NCBI GenBank assembly: GCA_021774795.1
Contig: JAJFIR010000006.1
Location: 146,149 to 210,148 of the forward strand
Length of the DNA: 64,000 bases
Direction: 5' to 3'
Source: Emcibacteraceae bacterium
GTDB lineage: Bacteria > Pseudomonadota > Alphaproteobacteria > Sphingomonadales > Emcibacteraceae
Positions 27,849 through 37,204 of the stretch are shown here, in pieces. Both the position numbers and the translations under genes were made by a program. The notes below the pieces were generated by a model. That model did not search any database, was not told where the DNA came from, and saw only the letters and a program-made list of their open reading frames with translations. Positions within the stretch are counted from its first letter, which is position 1. Every line of letters starts with the position of its first letter.

Positions 27849-28733
27849 TTAAAAACTCGACTTATTAAATTCTTCAACAATGAAATCACGAAAGGCGGCG
27901 ATACGTTTTGAATTTCTAAGTTCTTGAGTATAAACGAAATATGCGGGAAATTCCGGCCCCTGGAAATCTGAAAGGACGCGGTTGATATTGGTTGATCCCT
28001 GAACAAGATAATCGGGCAGGGCGGCGATGCCCAAACCGGATTTTACCGCCGAAAGCACGCCGTGAATGCTGTTTATTTGTAAAACGGGGATCCTTTTTAC
28101 CTTTGCACCAATGTCTAAAACCCAGTTTATGTCGCGTATGGGGCTTGTGGTTGAATCGCCGTAAGTAATTAAATGGTGGTCGTCCAATTCTTCCGGTGAT
28201 TTCGGCCTTCCGTTTTTATTAAGGTAGCCCGGTGACGCATATAAATGATGGTGAAAGGTGCCGACTTGCTTTTGGATAAGGTCCAGATGTTCGGCCGGAT
28301 GGAAGCGAATAGCGACATCGGCCTGCCGTGTAAGAAGGTCATAATTTTTGTCCGCGACCACCATTTGTACTTTGATATCCGGATAACGGAAAATGAACTT
28401 TTTAATGCGGTGCATCATCCAGGTCGAACCAAAGCTTGTGGTCGTGGTGATTTTTAAATTACCGCGCGGTCTTTCTGTGCCTTCCAGTATTTTTTGTTCT
28501 GTCACATGAATTTTTGAAACGACATCTTTTGTGGTTTCATATAATGTTTCGCCTTCGTCGGTTAAAATAAGCCCTCGCGCATGGCGGTTGAATAGGGAGG
28601 TTTGCAGGCTTTCTTCTAATGTACGGATTTGGCGGCTAACGGCGGATTGGCTAAGCCCCAGTCTTTCACCCGCATGGGTAAAGCTGCCTGCCGTGGCAAC
28701 AGTATGAAATATACGTAGTTTATCCCAATCCAT
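27849..28733 (-). CDS. LysR family transcriptional regulator
   Basis: A 294-residue regulator with an N-terminal winged helix-turn-helix (SFTHAGERLGLSQSAVSRQIRTLEE, residues about 16-40) and a LysR substrate-binding domain (GNLKITTTTSFGSTW onward). It begins 15 bases after trxB on the same strand, a pairing often seen in alphaproteobacteria. The effector is unknown; control of redox-related genes is only an inference from the neighbour. Confidence 0.93.
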   Translation of the reverse strand: MDWDKLRIFHTVATAGSFTHAGERLGLSQSAVSRQIRTLEESLQTSLFNRHARGLILTDEGETLYETTKDVVSKIHVTEQKILEGTERPRGNLKITTTTSFGSTWMMHRIKKFIFRYPDIKVQMVVADKNYDLLTRQADVAIRFHPAEHLDLIQKQVGTFHHHLYASPGYLNKNGRPKSPEELDDHHLITYGDSTTSPIRDINWVLDIGAKVKRIPVLQINSIHGVLSAVKSGLGIAALPDYLVQGSTNINRVLSDFQGPEFPAYFVYTQELRNSKRIAAFRDFIVEEFNKSSF

Positions 28734-28748
28734 TCAGATGCTTTCTAT

Positions 28749-29696
28749 TCATTCACTTTCCGCAATAAACTTTTCTGCTTCAAGTGCCGCCATGCAGCCC
28801 ATACCGGCCGCCGTAACGGCTTGTCTGTATTTTTCGTCTGTAACATCGCCTGCGGCGTAAACACCTGGTACATCTGTTAAAGTGCTATCCGGGGCCGTGT
28901 TAATATAACCGCGATCATTTATATCAACTTTCCCGTTAAAGAGCGAGGTTGATGGTGCATGACCGATGGCAATGAAAACACCGTGCACGGGAATTTCGGA
29001 AAGCTCCCCGGTTTTAACGTTTTTAATTCGGGCCGCCGTAACGCCGCCCATCGGACCTTCATCACCGAGGATTTCATCAATTTCACTGTCCCAAACGCAT
29101 TCGATTTTTTCATTGGCAAACAAGCGGTCCTGTAATATTTTTTCAGAGCGTAGCTCATCACGCCTGTGGATTAATGTTACTTTGGAGGCGAAGTTGGTTA
29201 TGAAAATTGCTTCTTCAACGGCAGTGTTACCGCCGCCTACGACTATCACGTCTTTACCGCGGTAAAAGAAACCGTCACATGTGGCACAGGCGGACACGCC
29301 GGTTCCCTGAAATTTTTCTTCCGACGGAATGCCAAGCCATTTTGCCTGCGCACCAGTTGCTATGATCACCGTGTCACCAATATATGTATCGCCGCTATCA
29401 CCCTTGCAGACAAAAGGCCGTTTTGAAAAATCAACATCAGTTATGAAATCGGTAATGATTGTCGTATCGACATTTTCGGCCTGTGCTTTCATTTGTTCCA
29501 TAAGCCACGGCCCCTGGATCGCTTCGCCAAAACCGGGGTAATTTTCCACATCGGTAGTAATGGTAAGTTGGCCACCAGGTTCCATGCCTTGTACAATAAT
29601 TGGTTTTAAATTTGCACGTGCCGCGTAGATCGCCGCCGTATAACCGGCAGGACCGGAACCGATAATAAGGACTTTAGTGTGATGTTCAGTAGCCAT
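28749..29696 (-). CDS. trxB: Thioredoxin-disulfide reductase
   Basis: NADPH-dependent flavoprotein that reduces thioredoxin. The 315-residue protein has the FAD site LIIGSGPAGYTAAIYAARA, the redox centre SACATCDGFF, the NADPH site VVGGGNTAVEEA and the C-terminal FAD block VPGVYAAGDVTD. I start at the ATG 29696, with GGAG 10 bases upstream; an in-frame TTG five codons earlier overlaps that ribosome site. Confidence 0.96.
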   Translation of the reverse strand: MATEHHTKVLIIGSGPAGYTAAIYAARANLKPIIVQGMEPGGQLTITTDVENYPGFGEAIQGPWLMEQMKAQAENVDTTIITDFITDVDFSKRPFVCKGDSGDTYIGDTVIIATGAQAKWLGIPSEEKFQGTGVSACATCDGFFYRGKDVIVVGGGNTAVEEAIFITNFASKVTLIHRRDELRSEKILQDRLFANEKIECVWDSEIDEILGDEGPMGGVTAARIKNVKTGELSEIPVHGVFIAIGHAPSTSLFNGKVDINDRGYINTAPDSTLTDVPGVYAAGDVTDEKYRQAVTAAGMGCMAALEAEKFIAESE

Positions 29697-29753
29697 TAAA
29701 GGAAGCTCCAAGTGGAAATATTACCAAAAAATATGGATGATCTTATGACAGAT

Positions 29754-29780
29754 AAAAACCGGACTGTGAAGCCCGGTTTT
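29754..29780 (-). terminator. Intrinsic terminator after the DsbA-like gene
   Basis: Stem AAAACCGG/CCGGTTTT (29755-29762 with 29773-29780) with a ten-base loop. On the minus strand the descending arm runs into TTTTTA. It lies about 30 bases past the stop of the thiol oxidoreductase and upstream of trxB. Confidence 0.8.
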
Positions 29781-29813
29781 GACATTAATTTATGAAGTGG
29801 AGATTTATCGCCA

Positions 29814-30551
29814 TTACAGTGTGGCTCGTTGGGTATCCACTATATCTTTGAGCTTATCATAAGAAATATACCCGGGGATAATCTGATCGCCAATGACAAA
29901 TCCCGGCGTTCCGGAAATGCCAATATTTTGAACAAGATATTTCGTTTTCATAATATTTGTTTCAATTTCCGGATCGGTCATATCTTCAACCAATTGATCG
30001 TTATCAAGGCCAATATCACCGGCAATTTTTAATACGAGGTCTTCGGTTAATTGGCGTTTGTTTTTCATAAGAGCATTATGAAATTCCAAAAATTTCCCTT
30101 GTTTCATGGCAGCCATTGCCGCAACTGTGGCATATTGCGAAGATTCGGCTAAAATCGGAAGTTCCTTATATATGATTTTCACGTCATTATCTTCTTCCAA
30201 AAGTCGGGCAAAAACATCCGGAACCTGTTTGCAATATCCGCAGTTATAATCGTAAAATTCAACGATGGTGACTTTTGCATCTTTATTACCTGCTACGAAG
30301 CTATAGCCATCATTGTAAAGAAGGTCTTCAGAGCTTGAAAGCGCGCTAGCATTTTGCCGCGAACGAAGCACTTCAACTGCTTGGGGGATAATCTCGGGAT
30401 TAGCTAAAATATATTCACGAATAAGGGTATTAATTTCGTCTTTTTGTGATTTGTTGAATGTTTCACTTTGCTGTGCGTTTCCAGACATGGAAAATAAGCC
30501 CGCTGCGACAAGCATTGAACATACTGCAATGGCCAATTTTGAAGACTTCAT
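29814..30551 (-). CDS. DsbA family / ScsC-like periplasmic thiol oxidoreductase
   Basis: Secreted thioredoxin-fold protein of 245 residues. A signal peptide (residues about 1-26, ending GNAQ) precedes a helical stalk (FNKSQKDEINTLIREYILANP) like the N-terminal region of the ScsC/Com1 group that mediates oligomerisation. The active site is Cys104-Gly-Tyr-Cys107, and the cis-proline loop is GISGTPGFVIG. It may act as a disulfide isomerase or oxidase. An AGGAG precedes the ATG. It follows the M48 protease gene by 3 bases, forming an envelope quality-control operon. Confidence 0.9.
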   Translation of the reverse strand: MKSSKLAIAVCSMLVAAGLFSMSGNAQQSETFNKSQKDEINTLIREYILANPEIIPQAVEVLRSRQNASALSSSEDLLYNDGYSFVAGNKDAKVTIVEFYDYNCGYCKQVPDVFARLLEEDNDVKIIYKELPILAESSQYATVAAMAAMKQGKFLEFHNALMKNKRQLTEDLVLKIAGDIGLDNDQLVEDMTDPEIETNIMKTKYLVQNIGISGTPGFVIGDQIIPGYISYDKLKDIVDTQRATL

Positions 30552-30554
30552 TTA

Positions 30555-31991
30555 CTAACTCCTGTTTCTTTCTTTATGTCTTTGCTGCGTATTTTCTTTA
30601 CGCTGTTTTTCAAGACGCTCTCTTGCCTTATCTGACATATTTGCTTCCATGGTAATCATAATGTCCTGGGCTTTGACCCATCTCGGCGAATCTTTTGGCA
30701 GTAAATCTACCGCCTTTTTCGCGTTTATCATGGCACCCCTGGAATCACCAGACAGCAAAAAATGTTGTGCTGTTGAATAATGGGTGAGGGCCTCGTTATT
30801 ATTGCGGTGATAAGCGATTGAAGCCTGTTTCCAGCCAAAACTGTTAAGCGGGTCTTGCTCAAGGGATATTTCCAAATTTTCTATGGCCTCTTCAAGATAA
30901 TGGTCTTCTTCTGTGCTGATCAAGGATTGTGCATAAGACATTCTAAGCAAGGCGGAATCCGGTAGATATTTAACAGCATTCTTATATGGCTCAAGCGAAT
31001 CAACTACTCTGCCGTCTTCAAATAGGATTTGACCTTTGGTTTCGTAAAAAAATGGATTTTCCGGATTTTCCGCGATTAGTCCTGAAATTTCTACAAGTGC
31101 CTTATCAACTTTATGTTCCTTATGATACGCATATGTCCTGGCGTATCTTGCATTAATTGAATTATCGCCAAGCGGATATCTCACCATTGTTGCATGGTAT
31201 GGCCGCAAATAGCCGTATAATTTGGCCTGTAAAAGTTTAAATTTCTTTTCAAGTTCCGGGTCGGTTTCAGTTTCATAATATTGCGATTCCATCACTTGAT
31301 CTTGCATCCTGTTAATTCTCACTGAATTCATGGGATGTGTACTTGCATAAGGGTCCTGATACTTTTCGGGAACCAGTTCCTGATCACCAAGAATTTCAAA
31401 AAATTCAAGGAGGCCTTTTCCGGATTGCCCTGTTTTTTCCAGAAGTGTTAGCGCAGCTTGGTCCGCAGAAGATTCCTGTGTCCGACTAAATTTAAGAAGT
31501 GAGCGGTAACCGACGTGCTGTCCGCCCATCATTAATGCCAACCCGGCATCTGCGGAGCCAGCGGCCATTGCGCCTATACCAAGTAATACCCCCAGAAGGC
31601 TATATGTTGCCATTTGTGAGAAACCATTTTCAGATCTGGATAAGTGTCCACCCGTTATGTGACCCGTTTCGTGAGAAACAACCCCGATAACCTGATTTGC
31701 TTTTTCAGCTTTGAGTAATAATCCAGAATTAATAAATACATTTTGACCGCCCATCACGAACGCATTAATGGTATTATCATTCAAAAGGTATGTTTTAACG
31801 GCATTGGTATCAAGTTCTGCGGCAATAAAAATGGGTTCGGTCAAATCTCTAATGATTTGCTCGATTTCAGCATCTCTAATAATACTAAGACCACGGCTTT
31901 GCGCGTGTACGACAGGGGCCATGCTGAAGGAATAAATCAGGATGATACTGAAAAGTCGTGTTGCTAAATTTCTAATAAGTCTTGGTTTCAT
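30555..31991 (-). CDS. M48 family metalloprotease with TPR domain (BepA-like)
   Basis: Periplasmic zinc protease of 478 residues with a signal peptide (ending VVHAQ). The zinc motif HETGH is at residues 107-111, and the distal ligand region is ESSADQAAL. About 200 C-terminal residues form TPR helices (LLRMSYAQSLIST, NSFGWKQASIAYHRN). The layout matches BepA/YfgC, which handles stalled outer membrane proteins. The basic tail ends RHKERNRS. It is cotranscribed with the DsbA-like protein. Confidence 0.9.
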   Translation of the reverse strand: MKPRLIRNLATRLFSIILIYSFSMAPVVHAQSRGLSIIRDAEIEQIIRDLTEPIFIAAELDTNAVKTYLLNDNTINAFVMGGQNVFINSGLLLKAEKANQVIGVVSHETGHITGGHLSRSENGFSQMATYSLLGVLLGIGAMAAGSADAGLALMMGGQHVGYRSLLKFSRTQESSADQAALTLLEKTGQSGKGLLEFFEILGDQELVPEKYQDPYASTHPMNSVRINRMQDQVMESQYYETETDPELEKKFKLLQAKLYGYLRPYHATMVRYPLGDNSINARYARTYAYHKEHKVDKALVEISGLIAENPENPFFYETKGQILFEDGRVVDSLEPYKNAVKYLPDSALLRMSYAQSLISTEEDHYLEEAIENLEISLEQDPLNSFGWKQASIAYHRNNNEALTHYSTAQHFLLSGDSRGAMINAKKAVDLLPKDSPRWVKAQDIMITMEANMSDKARERLEKQRKENTQQRHKERNRS

Positions 31992-32150
31992 AATATAATT
32001 GTATGCGTTTGGCTTGGCTTCGTCAAATAACGTTTCAATAAAGCTTTTGTTACCTGAATGGAGAGTGAATGACTATATTTTGCAATTGTGACAAAAGTAA
32101 ATCCCAAATATTAGATATTCAGGATTTATTTTCTAAGATTTATGTGAAGA

Positions 32151-34727
32151 TTAACTTATAGCCCTTGACCACCAGCCCTTTTTCTTGGGGAGCGCGTCTT
32201 TAGGTGGCTCATCAGATTTCCCGGCAGCTTTTGAAACCCTGGTTTCTTTAGTTTTTTTCTTATCTTCACCAGCGGATTTTCCGTTAGAGTTTACTTCAGG
32301 CGTTTTTTCCTCAGCGGCTTTCTTTGTTGTCTTCGGTTTTACTTTTGTATTTTCCGTTGCTTCTTTTGGAGCCGCTTCAGTTGTAGGCTCTTTCTCCGCG
32401 TTTTCCTTTGGCGCGGCTTTGGCTCTTGATTTTCGTGGTTCTTTTTTTGCTTTAATTTCACCATCTTTAACTTCTGATGAACCAACAGATTCTCTTACCG
32501 GTGTATTTTGATCCGTATTTTCTTTTGCCGCAGAATTTGTATCGGGCTGATCATTATTGCGCCTTCTGTTGCGACGAGGACGGCGACGACGGTTTGATCT
32601 TTCTGACTTTTCATTATTCACATCAGTTTTCTCACTAACTTGAACGTCAGAACCGGAATCAGAATTTTCATTCTTACTGGTTTCATTGTCGCCTTTATTA
32701 TATTGATTTCTTTTTCTGCGGCGTCGGCGTTTTGGTTTTTCTTTGCCGCCTTCATCGGGTGAAACATCTTCTTCAGTTACATCAATAAGCTTATTGACGT
32801 CTTTACCCAGTTCTAATGAATTTTTTCTCTTTTGAGCTGTTTGAGAAGGCTTGCCCGATTTTTCCATGCGGTGTGCTGAAGCGGTTAGTTCATTGTCGAT
32901 GGCAATTGACACGCTGAAATCATATCTTTTTTCAAGATCTATTAAATTCAAACGTTTATTATTCAATATATAAACTGCGACACTTGAAGGCAGATAAACC
33001 GTAAATTTAGAATTTTTAGCGCGAATGCCTTCTTCTTCAATGATACGTAAAATGTGTAAACTTTGCGATTCAACCGACCTTAATAATCCGCTACCTTCGC
33101 AATGTGGGCAGGGGGTTGTGCTGGATTCCAAAACGCCGACACGTAATCGTTGGCGCGACATTTCCATTAAGCCAAAAGAGCTAATGCGACCGACTTGTAT
33201 TCGGGCACGGTCACTTTTAAGGCAGGATTTCATTTTTCTTTCGACCGCGCGGTTATTGCGCTGGTCTTCCATATCAATAAAGTCAATAACGACCAAACCT
33301 GCCATATCTCTTAGTTTTAATTGGCGTGCAACCTCTTCTGCTGCTTCAAGATTGGTTTTAACGGCTGTTTCTTCGATATTGTGTTCTTTCGTAGCACGCC
33401 CAGAGTTAACATCAATTGAAACCAACGCTTCGGTAGGATTAATAACAATATATCCCCCCGATTTTAGCTGTGCAGTCGGTGTAAACATTGAGTTGAGGTG
33501 AGTTTCAACCCTGTAACGTTGGAAAAGTGGTATTGGGTCCACGTAATGCTGAATTTTCTTAGCATGAGAGGGCATTAACATGCTCATGAAGTCTAACGCA
33601 GTTTTATAGCCGCGTTCCCCTTCAACAAGTATTTCACTGACTTCCCGTGTATAAAGATCTCTGATGGTTCTCTTTATTAAATCACCTTCTTCATAAATCA
33701 AACTTGGCGCGATAGATTTTAAAGTAAGTTCGCGAATAGCTTCCCACGTGCGTTTTAAATAGTCATAGTCGCGTTTTATTTCCGGCTTGGTGCGATTGTT
33801 GCCCGCTGTACGGATAATACAAGCATGGCCTTTGGGTAAATTAAGACTACTCAACATATCTTTAAGTTTTTTACGGTCCCGTACATTTGCTATTTTCCGG
33901 CTTACGCCGCCGCCGTGAAGGGTATTGGGCATTAAAACGCAGTAACGACCAGGTAAGGATAAATAAGTAGTAAGCGCGGCACCTTTGTTGCCACGTTCCT
34001 CCTTTACGACTTGAATAAGGATGATTTGATTTTTCTTTATGACTTCCTGAATTTTATATTTATAGCGTAGTCTTTTAGCCATTTTGATGCGAAGTTTTTC
34101 TTCGTCTTCTTCTTCTGAAGTAACTCCGGTATCTTCTTCCCTTGACGCGTCATCATTGAGTTCTTCTTTTGCATCAATTTGCTCTTCATCTTTTGAAGGC
34201 TGCTCACTGTCGTTATTTTTTTTATCTTCATTTGTGTCCGTAACTACTTCTTCGATAATTTTATCATCTTTTGTTTTATCGTTAGCAGCCTCAGATTCTG
34301 TTCCATCGTCTTCAATTTCCGTTATTTTCGTTTTAGCGGCTTTGGTTTTTTCTGCTTTTGTTTTTCTAGGGCTCTTTTCTTTAGCACTAGATTTCTTTTC
34401 TTCCTCTTCTTCCTCCTCATCATTAAACAGGTCGGCATTGGCCGCAGCCTCTTCAGCAATGAGGGCTTCGCGGTCAGCGACGGGTATTTGATAGTAATCA
34501 GGATGAATTTCACTAAAAGCCAGAAAGCCATGACGATTGCCACCATAGTCGACAAATGCGGCTTGTAGTGACGGTTCGACACGGGTTACTTTTGCTAAAT
34601 AGATGCTACCCTTGAGTTGCTTTTTGGCGGAACTCTCATAATCGAACTCCTCCACTTGGTTTCCATCGACGATCGCCACACGGGTCTCTTCCCGGTGGGA
34701 AGCGTCGATCAACATACGTATTGACAT
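32151..34727 (-). CDS. rne: Ribonuclease E/G
   Basis: Single-strand endoribonuclease and degradosome scaffold of 858 residues. The S1 domain starts at KGSIYLAKVTRV. It is interrupted by a long acidic/lysine-rich insertion (residues about 97-215), a feature of alphaproteobacterial RNase E. Catalytic residues lie in VSIDVNSGRATKEHN and VVIDFIDMED, and the zinc-link is CPHCEGSG. The C-terminal half is disordered with arginine-rich RNA-binding patches (KPKRRRRRKRNQ, SNRRRRPRRNRRRN). It ends KKKGWWSRAIS, matching the GWW motif that binds PNPase in Caulobacter. It is divergent from amiC over a long AT-rich gap. Confidence 0.96.
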   Translation of the reverse strand: MSIRMLIDASHREETRVAIVDGNQVEEFDYESSAKKQLKGSIYLAKVTRVEPSLQAAFVDYGGNRHGFLAFSEIHPDYYQIPVADREALIAEEAAANADLFNDEEEEEEEKKSSAKEKSPRKTKAEKTKAAKTKITEIEDDGTESEAANDKTKDDKIIEEVVTDTNEDKKNNDSEQPSKDEEQIDAKEELNDDASREEDTGVTSEEEDEEKLRIKMAKRLRYKYKIQEVIKKNQIILIQVVKEERGNKGAALTTYLSLPGRYCVLMPNTLHGGGVSRKIANVRDRKKLKDMLSSLNLPKGHACIIRTAGNNRTKPEIKRDYDYLKRTWEAIRELTLKSIAPSLIYEEGDLIKRTIRDLYTREVSEILVEGERGYKTALDFMSMLMPSHAKKIQHYVDPIPLFQRYRVETHLNSMFTPTAQLKSGGYIVINPTEALVSIDVNSGRATKEHNIEETAVKTNLEAAEEVARQLKLRDMAGLVVIDFIDMEDQRNNRAVERKMKSCLKSDRARIQVGRISSFGLMEMSRQRLRVGVLESSTTPCPHCEGSGLLRSVESQSLHILRIIEEEGIRAKNSKFTVYLPSSVAVYILNNKRLNLIDLEKRYDFSVSIAIDNELTASAHRMEKSGKPSQTAQKRKNSLELGKDVNKLIDVTEEDVSPDEGGKEKPKRRRRRKRNQYNKGDNETSKNENSDSGSDVQVSEKTDVNNEKSERSNRRRRPRRNRRRNNDQPDTNSAAKENTDQNTPVRESVGSSEVKDGEIKAKKEPRKSRAKAAPKENAEKEPTTEAAPKEATENTKVKPKTTKKAAEEKTPEVNSNGKSAGEDKKKTKETRVSKAAGKSDEPPKDALPKKKGWWSRAIS

Positions 34728-35234
34728 TTAAGTTATCTCCATTGCAAAAACCGCTCAAGCTTATTGGATCAAAATTGATCATTAAGCGTGCAGGTTTTTG
34801 ATTAATTATATTAAATTGATTGGTTATTGAGGCTTTAATAGACTTAATAAAGAGAACAAATACGCCAACTGCATTAAAGGAGATTTCCCTTAATGTTTTG
34901 TGGCTACTCTTATGGCTATTAATGCATAAATTCATTTTTTATTTCTGCCTTAGTAAGGCCAGAAATATATACTTAATATATTTCTTTATTATTTTTAATT
35001 TTTGCGCTGCGTAATAAAATTTAATTTCAGCATCATAATTATACTGATAAAGGTTCTAAATATGATTAACACTAACATAGTGATCATTAACCACCATAAC
35101 AACCTAAAAGCATTAAAAACTAAAAAATACTTTTTGAAAACATCATTTTATACTAAAAATGTTAACAAAATTTTATAGTTAATGATAATAATATCATGAA
35201 TAAAGAAGTTTAAAGGCCGCGAAACAGGAATTTT
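34728..35234. other. 507-base AT-rich divergent intergenic region (rne / amidase)
   Basis: No convincing gene on either strand. The region is strongly AT-rich and must hold both promoters plus the rne 5' leader, which in E. coli mediates RNase E autoregulation. The only clear small structure I see is CACTA-ACA-TAGTG at 35070-35082. I could not fix a promoter with confidence. Confidence 0.6.
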
Positions 35235-36437
35235 ATGAGATATAGAAACGTATATAAGGCATTTGTATGTACTATTGTTGCTATAATTTTTATGGGAACT
35301 GTGGATACGACATTTGCAGCAGATACCGAAATTATATCTGTACGCATTGGCGGTGATGACAACAAGACCCGTTTTGTTCTTGACGTCAAGGGAAACGCGG
35401 CATTCAGAACTTTTAGTCTCGCTAATCCTAACCGGGTTGTGATTGATTTAGACGAAGTTAACTGGAAAATTGGCCCCGGCGGAGCGCAAGGAAAAGGCCT
35501 GATAAATAACTATCGCTACGGTCTTTATATGCCGGGAACATCAAGGCTGGTTCTCGACCTAAAAAGTCCCGTAAAGATAGCCAATTCATTTATAATAAAA
35601 GGCGAAGGCGGCAAACCAAACCGCCTTGTTTTTGATTTTGCAAAAGTTACTCAGAGCGAATTTGCTAAAAACATTTCCCAGCCAGCAGCTCGTGCTAAAG
35701 CGGTGACAGCAACGAGAACACCGTCTAATCGGCCTGCCGGAAAAAAGGTTATTGTGCTTGATCCCGGGCATGGAGGTCATGATCCGGGGAATCTGGGCGG
35801 TGTTAAAGTCAATGGAATATCGGAAAAAAATGTCACTATTTCCGCCTCGAAGAATATTAAAAAAATCCTTGAAGCATCGGGCCGTTATAAAGTCATAATG
35901 ACCAGAGACCGTGATATTTTCTTAAAACTTCGGGAACGCAGCCTCGTTGCGCACCGAAATAATGCCGATCTATTTATATCTATTCATGCGGACGCATTTA
36001 CAAGCCCTAGCGTAAGGGGGGCCACAATATATACTTTAACCGAGAAAGCATCAGACCGAGAAGCGGCCTTGTTGGCAGCGCGCGAAAATAAGTCGGATAT
36101 AATAGCGGGAGTGGACCTGCAAGATGAACCGGATCTTGTTCAAAATATTTTAATTGATTTGGTCAAACAAGAAACTATGAATTTGTCCAATAGATTTGCG
36201 GGTGAACTTGCGCCGGAGCTTAGAAAAGCTATTACTGTGAGAAAACGCAGCCTCAGATCAGCAGGCTTTGTTGTTCTAAAAGGTATTGACGTGCCGTCAG
36301 TGCTTATTGAAATGGGATATCTTACGAATAGCACCGATGCTAAGCTATTGATGCAAAAAGAAACCCATGACAAAATTGGGCGTGCTATATTAAAAGCAAC
36401 GGACAATTACTTTCAGAAAAATTTCGCATATAACTAG
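35235..36437 (+). CDS. amiC: N-acetylmuramoyl-L-alanine amidase (AmiC type)
   Basis: Periplasmic zinc amidase that removes stem peptides from peptidoglycan at division. The 400-residue protein has a signal peptide (ending TTFAA), an N-terminal AMIN domain for septal targeting (residues about 30-140) and an Amidase_3 domain. Zinc/catalytic blocks are VLDPGHGGHDPGN, GISEKNVT, LFISIHADAF and VLIEMGYLTN. It precedes PBP1A with a LysE-type exporter gene inserted between them. Confidence 0.93.
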   Translation: MRYRNVYKAFVCTIVAIIFMGTVDTTFAADTEIISVRIGGDDNKTRFVLDVKGNAAFRTFSLANPNRVVIDLDEVNWKIGPGGAQGKGLINNYRYGLYMPGTSRLVLDLKSPVKIANSFIIKGEGGKPNRLVFDFAKVTQSEFAKNISQPAARAKAVTATRTPSNRPAGKKVIVLDPGHGGHDPGNLGGVKVNGISEKNVTISASKNIKKILEASGRYKVIMTRDRDIFLKLRERSLVAHRNNADLFISIHADAFTSPSVRGATIYTLTEKASDREAALLAARENKSDIIAGVDLQDEPDLVQNILIDLVKQETMNLSNRFAGELAPELRKAITVRKRSLRSAGFVVLKGIDVPSVLIEMGYLTNSTDAKLLMQKETHDKIGRAILKATDNYFQKNFAYN

Positions 36438-36463
36438 TTTCTATCCATTACCGTAAGGATAAG

Positions 36464-37087
36464 ATTATAGAATATTGGTCAACCTTAATACTCGTATATA
36501 TCACTACTTTTTTGATTATTATTAGTCCGGGCCCTTCAAGTTTTGCTATCATCAGCACTTCAATGTCATGCGGAAGAAAAACTGGTTTTCTTGTTGTTTG
36601 CGGAGTTGTTTGTGGTGCGTTGACATGGGGAACTTTGGCAGCGGTAGGTGTTTCGGCCTTATTGGCTGCAAAACCCGAGGCTTTAGTATTAATTAAAATA
36701 TTTGGAAGTATATATTTATTATACCTTTCCTTTAAATCACTTTTAAAAATGCGCGCTTCGCATGCATATAACAGACTGAATTCAAACTATTCAAAACATA
36801 CGTCTTTTTTAAAAGGGTACGGAATTCATATGTCAAATCCTGAAGCTATGATGGGGTGGATAGCGATCATTTCCCTAGGTGTAAATGAAACGTCGCCTGA
36901 ACTTGCTCCATATTATATTGTTTGTGGATGTGTACTCATAGCAATAGCGATTTACAGTTCATATGCTTATCTATTTTCAAGTAATATGATTGCAAATATG
37001 TACTCTAGATTTGACAAAATTATCGAAGGAATTTTTGCATCAATATTTGGATTTGCTTCTGTAACACTTCTGATGACAGTAGCATAA
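36464..37087 (+). CDS. LysE family amino acid exporter
   Basis: A LysE/RhtB-type exporter of about 207 residues with five to six hydrophobic segments. The family signature appears as ISPGPSSFAIISTSMSCGRKTG. A canonical start would have to be the TTG at 36512, which removes most of the first membrane helix. Yet the frame continues upstream as EYWSTLILVYITTFLIII, an ideal N-terminus, without any ATG/GTG/TTG. ATT at 36464 or ATA at 36467, 4-7 bases after AAGGA, are the best candidates. It lies between amiC and PBP1A, where it is not usually found. Confidence 0.75.
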   Translation: MIEYWSTLILVYITTFLIIISPGPSSFAIISTSMSCGRKTGFLVVCGVVCGALTWGTLAAVGVSALLAAKPEALVLIKIFGSIYLLYLSFKSLLKMRASHAYNRLNSNYSKHTSFLKGYGIHMSNPEAMMGWIAIISLGVNETSPELAPYYIVCGCVLIAIAIYSSYAYLFSSNMIANMYSRFDKIIEGIFASIFGFASVTLLMTVA

Positions 37088-37133
37088 ACGCTATAACGCT
37101 TGAAAAATAAGTAAAAATCTAAATAAAATTTAC

Positions 37134-37162
37134 TTGATTGTGCCTTATGTATGTCATAATTT
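37134..37162 (+). promoter_or_regulatory. Candidate sigma-70 type promoter for PBP1A
   Basis: TTGATT (37134-37139) and TAATTT (37157-37162) separated by exactly 17 bases, about 43 bases before the PBP1A start. Read by eye only. Confidence 0.45.
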
Positions 37163-37204
37163 CCCGATAAATATAGGTCGATTCTAATTTAAATAGAGCG
37201 GTGA

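Noticed and set aside
32185..34491. Long open frames antisense to rne (for example 32185-32511 and 34084-34491)
   Set aside because: Serine/phenylalanine-rich low-complexity translations that mirror the Lys/Glu/Arg-rich RNase E tails; no ribosome site or family resemblance.
34636..34935. 99-codon minus-strand frame over the rne start region
   Set aside because: Overlaps the rne 5' end in another frame, has no ribosome site and no recognisable domain.
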